Shown: positions 18,799 to 28,849, counted from the first letter of the stretch. The stretch is DNA of 64,000 nucleotides from Mycolicibacterium litorale (GCF_014218295.1 NZ_AP023287.1:1178001-1242000), one strand, 5' to 3'. Numbers and translations: made by a program. Notes: generated from the sequence alone by a model not told the origin.

Positions 18799-19965
18799 CT
18801 ATGCCGATGCCCGCGCCCTCGCAGCGGCTGCCCGCCCGATGACCACGCGCATGATCTCGTTGCTGCCCTCCAGGATTCGATGCACCCGCAGATCGCGGAC
18901 GATCTTCTCCACGCCGTACTCGCGCAGGTAGCCGTAGCCGCCGTGCAGCTGGAGCGCCTGATCGGCCACCTCGAAGCAGGCGTCGGTGACGTAGCGCTTG
19001 GCCATCGCGCACAGCTCCACCTTGTCGGGATGGTTGTCGTCGAGCGCACTGGCGGCCCGCCACAACAACATTCGCGACGTCTGCAGTGCGGTGGCCATGT
19101 CGGCGAGGGTGAACCGGATGGTCGGCTCGTCGAGCAGGGTGGCGCCGAAGGCCTGCCGGTCGGCCAGATACGTCGCGGCCCTCTCGTACGCCGTCTGAGC
19201 ACCGCCCAGCGAACAGGCGGCGATGTTGAGGCGGCCGCCGTTGAGGCCGTTCATCGCGATGCCGAACCCGCTGCCCTCGGCGTCGGTGCCGCCCAGCATG
19301 TTCTCCGCGGGCACCCGGGCGCCTTCGAACACCACCTGGGCGGTGGGCTGGGCGTTCCAGCCCATCTTCTGCTCCTGGGCGCCGAAACCCACACCCGGCG
19401 TGTCCTTCTCGACGATGAACGCCGAAATGCCCCGCGGCCCTTCACCACCGGTGCGCGCCATCACCACGTACACGTCCGAGCTGCCCGCACCCGAGATGAA
19501 CTGCTTCACCCCGTCGAGGACGAAGTGGTCACCCTCGCGGACCGCCCTGGTGCGCAACGCGCTCGCATCCGACCCGGCGCCCGGTTCGGTCAGGCAGTAG
19601 CTCGCGATGGACTCCATCGACGCCAGCCGCGGCACCCACGTCTTGCGCTGCTCTTCCGAGCCGTAGGTGTCGACCATCCACGCGCACATGTTGTGGATGG
19701 ACAGGAACGCCGCGATGGCCGGGTCGGCCGCCGACAGCTGTTCGAAGATGCGCACCGCGTCGATGCGGCGCAACCCGCTGCCGCCGACGTCCTCGCGGCA
19801 GTAGATCGCCGCCATCCCCAGTTCCGCCGCCTCCCGTAACACGTCGGTGGGGAAGTGGTGCGCCTCGTCCCACTCCAATGCGTGTGGAGCGAGGCGTTTC
19901 TCGGCGAACGCGGCCGCCGTCTCGGCGATCACGCGCTCTTCGTCGTCGAGACCGAAGTAGTCCAT
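18799..19965 (-). CDS. fadE9: Acyl-CoA dehydrogenase FadE9 (probable isobutyryl-CoA dehydrogenase)
   Basis: FAD-dependent alpha,beta-desaturation of a short branched acyl-CoA; 388 aa. It shows SYCLTEPGAGSDASALRT and KQFISGAG in the middle domain, and the C-terminal HGGYGYLREYGVEKIVRDLRVHRILEGSNEIMRVVIGR with the Glu that acts as base in this subfamily (LEGSNEI). Placement between methylmalonate-semialdehyde dehydrogenase and hydroxyisobutyrate dehydrogenase fits the isobutyryl-CoA step of valine catabolism. The gap to mmsA is 22 bp. The substrate is inferred from context. Confidence 0.92.
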   Translation of the reverse strand: MDYFGLDDEERVIAETAAAFAEKRLAPHALEWDEAHHFPTDVLREAAELGMAAIYCREDVGGSGLRRIDAVRIFEQLSAADPAIAAFLSIHNMCAWMVDTYGSEEQRKTWVPRLASMESIASYCLTEPGAGSDASALRTRAVREGDHFVLDGVKQFISGAGSSDVYVVMARTGGEGPRGISAFIVEKDTPGVGFGAQEQKMGWNAQPTAQVVFEGARVPAENMLGGTDAEGSGFGIAMNGLNGGRLNIAACSLGGAQTAYERAATYLADRQAFGATLLDEPTIRFTLADMATALQTSRMLLWRAASALDDNHPDKVELCAMAKRYVTDACFEVADQALQLHGGYGYLREYGVEKIVRDLRVHRILEGSNEIMRVVIGRAAAARARASA

Positions 19966-19987
19966 CAGCTTGAGTCGTCCAGTCGGC

Positions 19988-21508
19988 CTATTTCATGGTG
20001 GGGATGACGAACTCGGCGCCATCCTTGATGCCCGACGGCCAGCGCTGCGTGACGGTCTTGGTCTTGGTGTAGAACAGGATCGAGTGCGGCCCGTGCTGGT
20101 TGAGGTCGCCGAAGCCGGACCGCTTCCAGCCGCCGAAGGTGTGGTAAGACACCGGAACCGGGATCGGCACGTTGACGCCGACCATGCCGACCTGGACACG
20201 GGCCACGAAGTCGCGGGCGGTATCGCCGTCGCGGGTGAAGATCGCCACGCCGTTGCCGTACTCGTGTTCGGTCGGCAGCCGCAGGGCCTCTTCGTAGTCG
20301 TGGGCGCGCACGATGCACAGCACCGGACCGAAGATCTCGTCGGTGTAGATCGACATGTCCGGGGTGACGTGGTCGAACAGGGTGGGGCCGATGAAGTAGC
20401 CGCCCTCGAGGCTGTCGTCACCGAACTGCATTTCGTCGCTGGTGCGTTCGCGGCCGTCGACGACCGCTTCGGCGCCGGCCTCGACGCCCTGGGCGATGTA
20501 GTCCTTGACGCGGTTGAGCGCGGCCTCGGTGACCAGCGGGCCGTAGTCGGCCTTGGGGTCGAGGCTGTGGCCGACGCGCAGCTGGTTCACCCGCTCGACG
20601 AGCTTGTTCCGAAGCCGTCGCGCTGTTTCTTCGCCGACGGGCACCGCGACGCTGATCGCCATGCAACGCTCACCGGCGCTGCCGTATCCGGCGCCGATGA
20701 GTGCGTCGACGGCCTGGTCGAGGTCGGCGTCGGGCATCACGATCATGTGGTTCTTGGCGCCGCCGAAGCACTGGGCGCGCTTACCGTTGGCGGTCGCGCC
20801 GGCGTAGATGTACTGCGCGATGTCGGAGCTGCCGACGAAGCCGACGGCCTGGATCACCGGATGCTCGAGGATCGCGTCGACGGCTTCCTTGTCGCCCTGC
20901 ACGACCTGGAACACCCCGGCGGGCAGACCCGCCTCGATGAACAGTTCGGCCAGGCGCACCGGAACCGAGGGGTCGCGCTCGGACGGCTTGAGGATGAACG
21001 CGTTACCGCACGCCAGCGCGGGGCCGGCCTTCCACAGCGGGATCATCGCGGGGAAGTTGAACGGGGTGATGCCCGCGACCACCCCCAGGGGCTGACGCAT
21101 CGAGTAGACGTCGATGCCGGTGCCCGCGCCCTCGGTGTACTCACCCTTGATCAGATGCGGGATGCCGATGGCGAACTCGATGACCTCGATGCCACGCTGG
21201 ATGTCGCCCTTGGAGTCGGCGACGGTCTTGCCGTGTTCCTTCGACAGGAGCTCGGCCAGTTCGTCGACGTTCTGGTTGACCAGTTCGATGAAGCGCATCA
21301 TGACCCGGGCGCGGCGCTGCAGGTTCCACGCCGCCCACTCCTTCTGCGCCTCGGCGGCACCGGCCACCGCGGCGTCGACGTCGGCACGCGAGCCGAGCAG
21401 GACCTGCGCCTGCACCGCGCCCGTGCTCGGGTTCATCACGTCGGCCGTGCGGGTCGACTCACCGGAGGTGCGCTTGCCGTTGATGAAGTGCTGGATCTGT
21501 GTGGTCAT
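19988..21508 (-). CDS. mmsA: Methylmalonate-semialdehyde dehydrogenase (CoA-acylating)
   Basis: Converts methylmalonate semialdehyde to propionyl-CoA with NAD and CoA; 506 aa aldehyde dehydrogenase fold. Asn151 lies in ITPFNFPAMIPLW and the nucleophile Cys282 in GSAGERCMAIS. The family signature GGAKNHMIVMPDAD is present, and the general base Glu of ordinary aldehyde dehydrogenases is replaced, as expected for the CoA-dependent class. It is the first gene of the valine operon. A palindrome overlapping its -10 hexamer suggests repression by an unlinked regulator. Confidence 0.95.
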   Translation of the reverse strand: MTTQIQHFINGKRTSGESTRTADVMNPSTGAVQAQVLLGSRADVDAAVAGAAEAQKEWAAWNLQRRARVMMRFIELVNQNVDELAELLSKEHGKTVADSKGDIQRGIEVIEFAIGIPHLIKGEYTEGAGTGIDVYSMRQPLGVVAGITPFNFPAMIPLWKAGPALACGNAFILKPSERDPSVPVRLAELFIEAGLPAGVFQVVQGDKEAVDAILEHPVIQAVGFVGSSDIAQYIYAGATANGKRAQCFGGAKNHMIVMPDADLDQAVDALIGAGYGSAGERCMAISVAVPVGEETARRLRNKLVERVNQLRVGHSLDPKADYGPLVTEAALNRVKDYIAQGVEAGAEAVVDGRERTSDEMQFGDDSLEGGYFIGPTLFDHVTPDMSIYTDEIFGPVLCIVRAHDYEEALRLPTEHEYGNGVAIFTRDGDTARDFVARVQVGMVGVNVPIPVPVSYHTFGGWKRSGFGDLNQHGPHSILFYTKTKTVTQRWPSGIKDGAEFVIPTMK

Positions 21509-21529
21509 GAGAAAGCCCCTCGCTCGAGA

Positions 21530-21547
21530 TACTAGGACATCCTAGTA
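21530..21547. promoter_or_regulatory. Palindromic operator overlapping the mmsA -10 box
   Basis: TACTAGGACATCCTAGTA: perfect 8-bp arms around CA. On the minus strand a TAGTAT hexamer (21529-21534) falls within it, giving a start near 21522 and a leader of about 14 nt before the mmsA ATG. A repressor here would cover the -10. No regulator gene is adjacent. Confidence 0.6.
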
Positions 21548-21583
21548 AATGGTCGGGCCGGTTGACAAGACGTTTCTGCGGTC

Positions 21584-21600
21584 GAGATCAGGCTTGTCGC
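21584..21600 (+). repeat. Short intergenic repeat copy 1
   Basis: GAGATCAGGCTTGTCGC between rmlC and mmsA. Close copies lie at 28301-28317 (15/17) and 62576-62592 (15/17), all in intergenic DNA and in the same orientation. Confidence 0.35.
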
Positions 21601-21624
21601 ACGGGAGAGGCGCGAAGGCGGGGC

Positions 21625-23249
<1,625 letters not shown>

Positions 23250-23353
23250 GCGGGCGGCCGAAGACCGAGCGTCGTCCCTCGAGATCGACGTAATGGCGGG
23301 ATCTACTCGCACTTACGCGCCCGTTTGTTCGTTTGGGCGGTCCGCGCCCGAGG

Positions 23354-24205
23354 TCACTTCGTCAGGCCGAGCGGGCCCGCCAACTCCTTCAGCGTCGGGA
23401 TCAGCTTGTCCCAGCCGCCCAGCACCTGGATCGCCACGTGGTCGGCGCCGCGCTCGTGGTGCTCCTCGAGGCGGGCGGCGATCTCCTCGGCGGTGCCGTG
23501 GGCGACGACCGCGTCGATCAGCTTGTCGCTGCCAGGTTTCGCCACATCCTCGTCGGTGAAGCCGAGCCTCTTCCAGTTGTTCACGTAGTTGCTCAGGCCG
23601 AGGTAGAACTCGACGGTCTCGCGGCCGACCCGGCGGGCCTCCTCGACATCGGTGCTCAGCACCACCTTGTGCTCGGGCGCGATGAACACCGTCGGGCCGA
23701 CCAGGTTGCGCGCCTGGCCGGTGTGCTCGGGAGTGGTCAGGTACGGGTGGGCGCCTGCGCTGCGCCGCGCCGACAGCTCGAGCACCTTGGGGCCGAGCGC
23801 GGCGATCACCAGCCGGCTCGTCGGCACCTTCGCGGCGTCGAGCTTGTCGAGGTATTCGACCAGCACGTCGTAGGGCTTGCGGTACTCCGCGGTCGCCTCC
23901 GGGTGGCCGATCCCGATCCCGAGCAGGAAGCGGCTCGGATACTTGTCCTCGATGCGGTGATAGGACGCGGCGACCTCCTCGGCCGGCGACGCCCACACGT
24001 TGACGATGCCGGTGGCGACCTGCAGCGTCTCGGTCGCGTCGAGGATGGGCTCCACGAACGCCAAATCCGCGGCGGGGGACGCGCCCACCCAGACCGCGCC
24101 GTAGCCGAGCTCTTCGATCTGCGCCGCCTGCTCGGGTTCCGGGGCGCCGGGAGTCCACACGCCGTAGCGACCCAGGCCGGGTTTGAGGGAAACCCCTTCG
24201 GTCAT
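23354..24205 (-). CDS. LLM-class F420-dependent oxidoreductase (paralogue A)
   Basis: 283 aa TIM-barrel LLM protein of the TIGR03620-like mycobacterial group. It contains GLGRYGVWTP at the start, LGYGAVWVGASPAADLAF, TGIVNVWASPAEEVAASYHRIEDKYPSRFLLGIGIGHPEA, and ALGPKVLELSARRSAGAHPYLTTPEHT. It is a tandem relative of the next gene upstream (24237-25067), sharing most of these segments, with a gap of 31 bp. GAAGGGATC upstream is the ribosome-binding site. M. tuberculosis has one such gene (Rv3463) next to rmlB. The substrate is unknown. Confidence 0.88.
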   Translation of the reverse strand: MTEGVSLKPGLGRYGVWTPGAPEPEQAAQIEELGYGAVWVGASPAADLAFVEPILDATETLQVATGIVNVWASPAEEVAASYHRIEDKYPSRFLLGIGIGHPEATAEYRKPYDVLVEYLDKLDAAKVPTSRLVIAALGPKVLELSARRSAGAHPYLTTPEHTGQARNLVGPTVFIAPEHKVVLSTDVEEARRVGRETVEFYLGLSNYVNNWKRLGFTDEDVAKPGSDKLIDAVVAHGTAEEIAARLEEHHERGADHVAIQVLGGWDKLIPTLKELAGPLGLTK

Positions 24206-24236
24206 TTCTGATCCCTTCGATCCTCGTCGGGCCGGT

Positions 24237-25067
24237 TCACCGCAGGCCGAGCGCGCCGGCCAGGTCGGTCAAGGCGGCCACCAGCTTGTCAGGTCCGGTC
24301 AACACCTGGACAGGCACATGGTCGGCGCCGGCGTCGAGGTGCTGCCGCAGCCGGGCCGCGATGGCGTCGACGGTCCCGTAGGCGACGACGGCGTCCACCA
24401 ACGCATCACTACCCGGTTTCGCCACGTCTACATCACTGAATCCGAGGCGCTTCCAGTTGTTGACGTAATTGGCCAGGTTCAGATAGACGTCGAGCACCCT
24501 GCGGCCGACCGCTCGGGCCTTCTCGGCGTCCGTCGTCAGCACCACCTTGTGCTCGGGCGCCAAGAACGCCTCTGCACCGATCACCTCGCGAGCCATGGCC
24601 GTGTGCTCCGGTGTGGTCAGGTACGGATGCGCCCCCGCCGCCCGCTCCGCCGACAGCTTGAGGACCTTGGGTCCGAGCGCGGCGACCACCCGCCGGTCCC
24701 GCGGCACCCCGTACTCGTCGAGCCTGTCGAGGTACTCGGTGAGCGCGTCGAGCGGTTTGCGGTACTGCTGGTGGGCCTCGGGGTGCCCGACGCCGATCCC
24801 GAGCAGGAAGCGGCCCGGGTGGGCGGACTCGATGCGATGGAACGACTCGGCGACCGCGCCGGCCTCAGCCGTCCAGATGTTGACGATCCCGGTGGCGACC
24901 TGCAGCGTCGTCGTCTCGTCGAGGATCGGTTCGACCCAGTCCAGTTCGGCGGGCGGGGAACCGCCCACCCATACGGCGCCGTAACCGAGCGCCTCGATCT
25001 CTCTGGCCTGCGCGGGTGTCACCGCGCCGCCGAACACGCCGTACCTGCCGAGATCGGGTTTCGTCAT
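24237..25067 (-). CDS. LLM-class F420-dependent oxidoreductase (paralogue B)
   Basis: 276 aa, tandem paralogue of the gene at 23354. It shares DLGRYGVFG, LGYGAVWVGGSPPAELDWVEPILDET, TGIVNIWTAEAGAVAESFHRIESAHPGRFLLGIGVGHPEA, ALGPKVLKLSAERAAGAHPYLTTPEHT and NLANYVNNWKRLGFSDVDVAKPGSD. The ATG at 25067 fits the family start; a GTG 9 nt upstream is an alternative. The two copies differ mainly in surface loops, so they may have split substrate ranges. It lies 43 bp after the histidine kinase gene. Confidence 0.87.
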   Translation of the reverse strand: MTKPDLGRYGVFGGAVTPAQAREIEALGYGAVWVGGSPPAELDWVEPILDETTTLQVATGIVNIWTAEAGAVAESFHRIESAHPGRFLLGIGVGHPEAHQQYRKPLDALTEYLDRLDEYGVPRDRRVVAALGPKVLKLSAERAAGAHPYLTTPEHTAMAREVIGAEAFLAPEHKVVLTTDAEKARAVGRRVLDVYLNLANYVNNWKRLGFSDVDVAKPGSDALVDAVVAYGTVDAIAARLRQHLDAGADHVPVQVLTGPDKLVAALTDLAGALGLR

Positions 25068-25110
25068 GACGGCTGTAACCGGGGGCGGCACCGCGGCTAT
25101 TCCGCCGCCG

Positions 25111-26595
25111 CTATTCCGCCGTGGCCTCCGCCGGGACCTCCGCCGGGGCGGGCGCCTGCAGCGGCAGGCACACGATGAAGCGGGTGTCACCCGGGACGGA
25201 CTCGACGCGGATGTCGCCGTGGTGCTTCTCCACGATGATGCGCCGCGCCAGATCCAGGCCGAGCCCGGTGCCCTCGCCGACGGGTTTGGTGGTGAAGAAC
25301 GGAGTGAAGATGCGGTCGACGATCTCGGCCGGGATACCCGGGCCGTCGTCGCAGATCTCGACGCGCACCCGTTCGTCGCGGTCGCGCATGGTGCGCACCG
25401 TCAGGGTGCCGCGGCCGTTCATCGCCTGGATCCCGTTCTGGATCAGGTTGGTCCACACCTCGTTGAGATCGCCCGGGTAGCAGAGCAGTTCGGGCAGGGA
25501 GGTGTCCTTCTCCCACACCAGGTTGACCGGTTTGTCCTTGCCGATCTTGTCGCCGAAGATCGTCTTGATCGTGCTGTGGATCAGTTCGTGGACATTGGCG
25601 CTCTGATAGGCGCCGCGATCCATCTGCGAATACTGTTTGGCGCCCGCGAGCAGCGCGGAGATGCGCTTGCTCGCCTCGGCGATCTCGCTCATCCGCAGTT
25701 CGGTGTCGATCGTGTACTTCAGCCAGCCCAGCGCGCTCTGCAGTGACGCCGAGCAGTCACCGTCCATGACATCGTCGACCGAGGCCGAGATCCGCTCGAG
25801 CCAGTCGATGTCGAGGCCCGCTTCGACGAACGTGGGCGCGTAGTCCCAGCCGCCCGCGATGCCGTGGTCCTCGAGCCAGTCGCCGATCTGGTCCTCGCGG
25901 TCGGAGGTCTCCAGCGGCGACAGATCCATGCTCCTGGACTTCGCGACCTGCTCGGCGACCTCGTCCTGGATCTTCACCAGCGCGCGCAGCGCCTCGGGGC
26001 TGAACTTGCCGTCGGCGAGCATGGCCAGCTTGTGGCGCATCTTGCCCACGCCCTCCTGCAGATCCGCCACGGCGCGGGCGGTGGCGGCGGCCGGGTTGTT
26101 GAGCTGGTGGGTCAGGCCCGCGGTGATGGTGCCCAGCGCGAGCAGCTTCTCCCGCTGGCCGATGATCTGATGCTGTCGGCGCCTGCCGACGGTCTGGCCC
26201 TCGAGCAGATGGACCGCCATGGGGAACTGCGAATGCATGAACCGGGCGAACGCGTCGGCGTCGAGGACGAAGAACCGCGACGGTTTGGTCACCCGCACCG
26301 ACGCCTCGTACACGTGCTCCTCGCCGGGGACGTACGCCGACCACGCACCGCAGTAGACCCCGCGCTGGGAGGTGCGGCCGGTCTCGATGTCGGCGCCGCC
26401 CGAGCGTTTCGACATCACCAGTTCGCCGTCGATCAGCACGTAGAAGCAGGTGGCCGGATCACCCTCGGTGCACAGCGGACCGGTCGGGAAGGTCTGGATG
26501 TGGCCGTCCGCGCACAGCATCTCGAGTTGTTCGTCGGTCAGCGCCTCGAACAGGAACAGTGTGCGCAGTTCGTCGCGCAGGCACTCCTGGCCCAT
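25111..26595 (-). CDS. cNMP-binding-domain sensor histidine kinase
   Basis: 494 aa cytosolic kinase. Residues about 8-125 form a cNMP/CRP-like beta-roll (LFLFEALTDEQLEMLC, FYVLIDGELVMSKR). Its phosphate-binding cassette (VYCGAWSAYVPGEEHVYEASVRV) does not have the usual GExAL...RxA pattern, so cAMP binding is doubtful. The H box reads LGTITAGLTHQLNNPAAA with phospho-acceptor His163. The ATPase domain has NLIQNGIQAMNG, DDGPGIPAE and FFTTKPVGEGTGLGLDLARRI. AGGAGG precedes the ATG. It lies 10 bp after the receiver-flavoprotein fusion, its likely partner. Confidence 0.9.
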   Translation of the reverse strand: MGQECLRDELRTLFLFEALTDEQLEMLCADGHIQTFPTGPLCTEGDPATCFYVLIDGELVMSKRSGGADIETGRTSQRGVYCGAWSAYVPGEEHVYEASVRVTKPSRFFVLDADAFARFMHSQFPMAVHLLEGQTVGRRRQHQIIGQREKLLALGTITAGLTHQLNNPAAATARAVADLQEGVGKMRHKLAMLADGKFSPEALRALVKIQDEVAEQVAKSRSMDLSPLETSDREDQIGDWLEDHGIAGGWDYAPTFVEAGLDIDWLERISASVDDVMDGDCSASLQSALGWLKYTIDTELRMSEIAEASKRISALLAGAKQYSQMDRGAYQSANVHELIHSTIKTIFGDKIGKDKPVNLVWEKDTSLPELLCYPGDLNEVWTNLIQNGIQAMNGRGTLTVRTMRDRDERVRVEICDDGPGIPAEIVDRIFTPFFTTKPVGEGTGLGLDLARRIIVEKHHGDIRVESVPGDTRFIVCLPLQAPAPAEVPAEATAE

Positions 26596-26605
26596 GGGGA
26601 TCCTC

Positions 26606-28270
26606 CTAGGCTTCCGCCAGATACCGGTGCACCAGCATCACCGCCATCGACCCTTCGCCGACGGCGGCGGCCACCCGTTTGGCGGACTCGGCGCGCACAT
26701 CACCTGCAACAAACACACCCGGCACACTTGTTTCCAGGTGGTGTGGCGGGCGGTCCAGCGTCCAGCCCGAGACGTCGCGCAGATCGGGCCCGGCCAAGAT
26801 GAAGCCGTGGTCGTCGCGGACCACGATCCCGTCGAGCCACTCGGTGCGCGGTTCGGCGCCGATGAAGATGAACATCCGGCCGCAGTGGTGATCCTCGCGG
26901 GCGCCGGTCAGGGTGTTCTCCAGGCAGATGCCCTCCAGATGGCCGTCGCCCTTGACGGCGTGCACCACGGTGTTGGGCATCTCGCGGATCTTGTCGTTGG
27001 CCCTGATCTGCTGGATCAGGTAGTACGACATCGAGTCCTCCAGCCTGCGGCGGCTGACGATCGTGACCTTCTTGGCGGTGCGGGACAGATGCATCGCGGC
27101 CTGGCCGGCGGAGTTCGCGCCGCCGATCACGTAGACCTCGTCGTCCTCGCAATCGGCCGCCACCGACGCCGTCGCGCCGTAGTACACGCCGGCACCGGTC
27201 AGCCCTTCGCATCCTTCGGCGGGCAGCTGGCGGTACTCGACGCCCATGGCGAGGATCACCGAACGCGCGCCGATCGAACGGCCGTCGGACAGCCGCACGG
27301 TACGCGCCGACCCGTCGATCTCCAGCGCGGTCACCTCGGCTGCGGTGATGAGCTCGGCGTTGAACTTCTCGGCCTGCCTGCGCGCCCGCTCGGCGAGCTG
27401 CGAACCCGACAGCCCGTCGGGGAATCCGAGGTAGTTCTCGATGCGCGAGCTCTGCCCGGCCTGCCCACCCGTGGCGGTGCGCTCGATGAGCACGGTCTTG
27501 AGGCCCTCCGAGGCGCCGTACACCGCGGCGGCCAGCCCGGCGGGCCCCCCGCCGATCACCACCAGGTCGTAGAAGTCCTCCGACGGGGTGGTGGTCAGCC
27601 CCAGCGTGGCGCCCAGTTCGGCATCCGACGGGTCGACCAGCGTCTCGCCCTGTTCGGTGATCACCACCGGCAGCGTCATGCCGTCCTGGCCTGCCGCTTC
27701 CAGCAGCTGCCTGCCCTTGGTCTCGTCGGCCCGGAACCAGGTGTAGTACAGCCGGTTGCGCGCCAGGAACTCGCGCACCTCCGACGACCGGGCGTTCCAC
27801 GGGTGCCCGACGATCTTGGTGTGCGGGATGGCCCGGTCGCCCGTCTCGCGCCACGCCTCGATCAGCGCGTCGATCACCGGGTAGAGCTTCTCCTCGGGCG
27901 GATCCCACGGCTTGAGCAGATAGTGGTCGAGGTCGACGACGTTGATCGCGTCGATGGCCGCGTGGGTGTCGGCGTACGCGGTGAGCAGAACGCGGCGGGC
28001 CATCGGGAAGATGTCCATCGCCTCTTCGAGGAACTCGATCCCGCTCATGTGCGGCATCCGGTAGTCGGCGACGAACACCGCGACGGTCTCACCCCGCAGC
28101 TTCAGTTCGTGCAGTGTCTCGATCGCGTCCTGACCGGATTCGGCGCGCACGATGCGGAAGGTCTCGCCGTAGTGGCGGCGCAGGTCGCGCGCGACCGCGC
28201 GCGAGACCGCCGGATCGTCGTCGACGGTGAGGATCACGGGTTTGCGTGGTGCCGCGCCAGAGCCTGTCAT
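26606..28270 (-). CDS. Receiver domain fused to a glutaredoxin-like and a thioredoxin-reductase-like flavoprotein lacking redox cysteines
   Basis: 554 aa three-part protein. Residues 10-135 are a receiver: acidic pocket VDDDP, phospho-acceptor Asp69 (VADYRMP), Thr97 (LLTAYAD), Lys120 (LLKPWDPP). Residues about 150-222 look like a glutaredoxin fold (IVGHPWNARSSEVREFL, then LPVVI as the cis-Pro loop) but without the CPxC cysteines. From residue 234 there is a TrxR-like FAD/NADPH module (DLVVIGGGPAG, VYVIGGANSAGQA, VFVAGDVR). The CATC disulfide of TrxR is replaced by GATA (Gly365, Ala368). So it is a phosphorylation-controlled flavoprotein that cannot do thiol-disulfide exchange at the normal site. 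The ATG at 28270 is chosen because CATACT (28279-28284) ends 8 nt upstream; a TTG at 28279 is possible. Domain calls are sure; the role is not. Confidence 0.88.
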   Translation of the reverse strand: MTGSGAAPRKPVILTVDDDPAVSRAVARDLRRHYGETFRIVRAESGQDAIETLHELKLRGETVAVFVADYRMPHMSGIEFLEEAMDIFPMARRVLLTAYADTHAAIDAINVVDLDHYLLKPWDPPEEKLYPVIDALIEAWRETGDRAIPHTKIVGHPWNARSSEVREFLARNRLYYTWFRADETKGRQLLEAAGQDGMTLPVVITEQGETLVDPSDAELGATLGLTTTPSEDFYDLVVIGGGPAGLAAAVYGASEGLKTVLIERTATGGQAGQSSRIENYLGFPDGLSGSQLAERARRQAEKFNAELITAAEVTALEIDGSARTVRLSDGRSIGARSVILAMGVEYRQLPAEGCEGLTGAGVYYGATASVAADCEDDEVYVIGGANSAGQAAMHLSRTAKKVTIVSRRRLEDSMSYYLIQQIRANDKIREMPNTVVHAVKGDGHLEGICLENTLTGAREDHHCGRMFIFIGAEPRTEWLDGIVVRDDHGFILAGPDLRDVSGWTLDRPPHHLETSVPGVFVAGDVRAESAKRVAAAVGEGSMAVMLVHRYLAEA

Positions 28271-28278
28271 CGCGATCA

Positions 28279-28284
28279 AGTATG
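28279..28284 (-). promoter_or_regulatory. Candidate -10 hexamer (CATACT) of the receiver-flavoprotein gene
   Basis: Minus strand; it ends 8 nt before the ATG at 28270. It faces the divergent TAGACT at 28329-28334. Confidence 0.35.
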
Positions 28285-28300
28285 CGCCGGTCGTCCAACC

Positions 28301-28317
28301 GATATCAGGCTTGTCGA
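28301..28317 (+). repeat. Short intergenic repeat copy 2
   Basis: GATATCAGGCTTGTCGA, matching copy 1 at 15 of 17 positions. It lies in the divergent promoter region between the receiver-flavoprotein gene and the SRPBCC gene. Confidence 0.35.
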
Positions 28318-28328
28318 CGTCGCGGTCC

Positions 28329-28334
28329 TAGACT
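28329..28334 (+). promoter_or_regulatory. Candidate -10 hexamer (TAGACT), leaderless promoter of the SRPBCC gene
   Basis: TAGACT ends 6 nt before the GTG at 28341, with no Shine-Dalgarno between. Confidence 0.45.
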
Positions 28335-28340
28335 GCGCCC

Positions 28341-28832
28341 GTGGCGGACCTCGAATTCTCCGATTCCGTGTTCGTGGGGCGCGATCCCGACGCGGTGTAC
28401 GCGTTGGTCTCCGATGTGACGCGGATGGGGGAGTGGAGCCCGATCTGCCGGGCCTGCTGGTGGGACGACGCGGAGGCCGGCCCCGTGGCGGGCGCCTGGT
28501 TCACCGGCCGCAACGAGACCCCCGAGCGGGTGTGGGAGACCCGCAGCCAGGTGACGGTGGCCGACGGCCACGACTTCGTCTGGGAGGTCAACGGCGGCTG
28601 GGTGCGGTGGGGCTTCGCCGTGGCGGCCCAGGACGGCGGCACCCGGCTGACCGAGCACTGGCGGCTGCTGCCGGCGGGCGTCGCCGGCTTCCACGAACGC
28701 TACGGAGCCGACGCCGAGGCACAGATCGCCGAGCGCAGCGCCGCCGCGCACTCCGGGATCCCGGAGACGCTGGCCGCGATCAAACGCACCGCCGAGTCCG
28801 GCTGGACGTCGCGCGCCGCGGCCGGTCGATAG
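28341..28832 (+). CDS. SRPBCC (START-like) family protein
   Basis: 163 aa polyketide-cyclase/dehydrase-like protein with a hydrophobic ligand pocket. It begins ADLEFSDSVFVGRDPDAVYALVSDVTRMGEWSPICRACWWDD, the classic SRPBCC entry (VYALVSDVTRMGEWSP). Strand repeats such as RVWETRSQVTVADGHDFVWEV and TRLTEHWRLLP follow, then a long C-terminal helix. It stands alone, divergent from the receiver-flavoprotein gene and upstream of the infA promoter. The ligand is unknown and no catalytic residues can be assigned. Confidence 0.83.
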   Translation: MADLEFSDSVFVGRDPDAVYALVSDVTRMGEWSPICRACWWDDAEAGPVAGAWFTGRNETPERVWETRSQVTVADGHDFVWEVNGGWVRWGFAVAAQDGGTRLTEHWRLLPAGVAGFHERYGADAEAQIAERSAAAHSGIPETLAAIKRTAESGWTSRAAAGR

Positions 28833-28849
28833 GGCAGTCCGCGACGATT

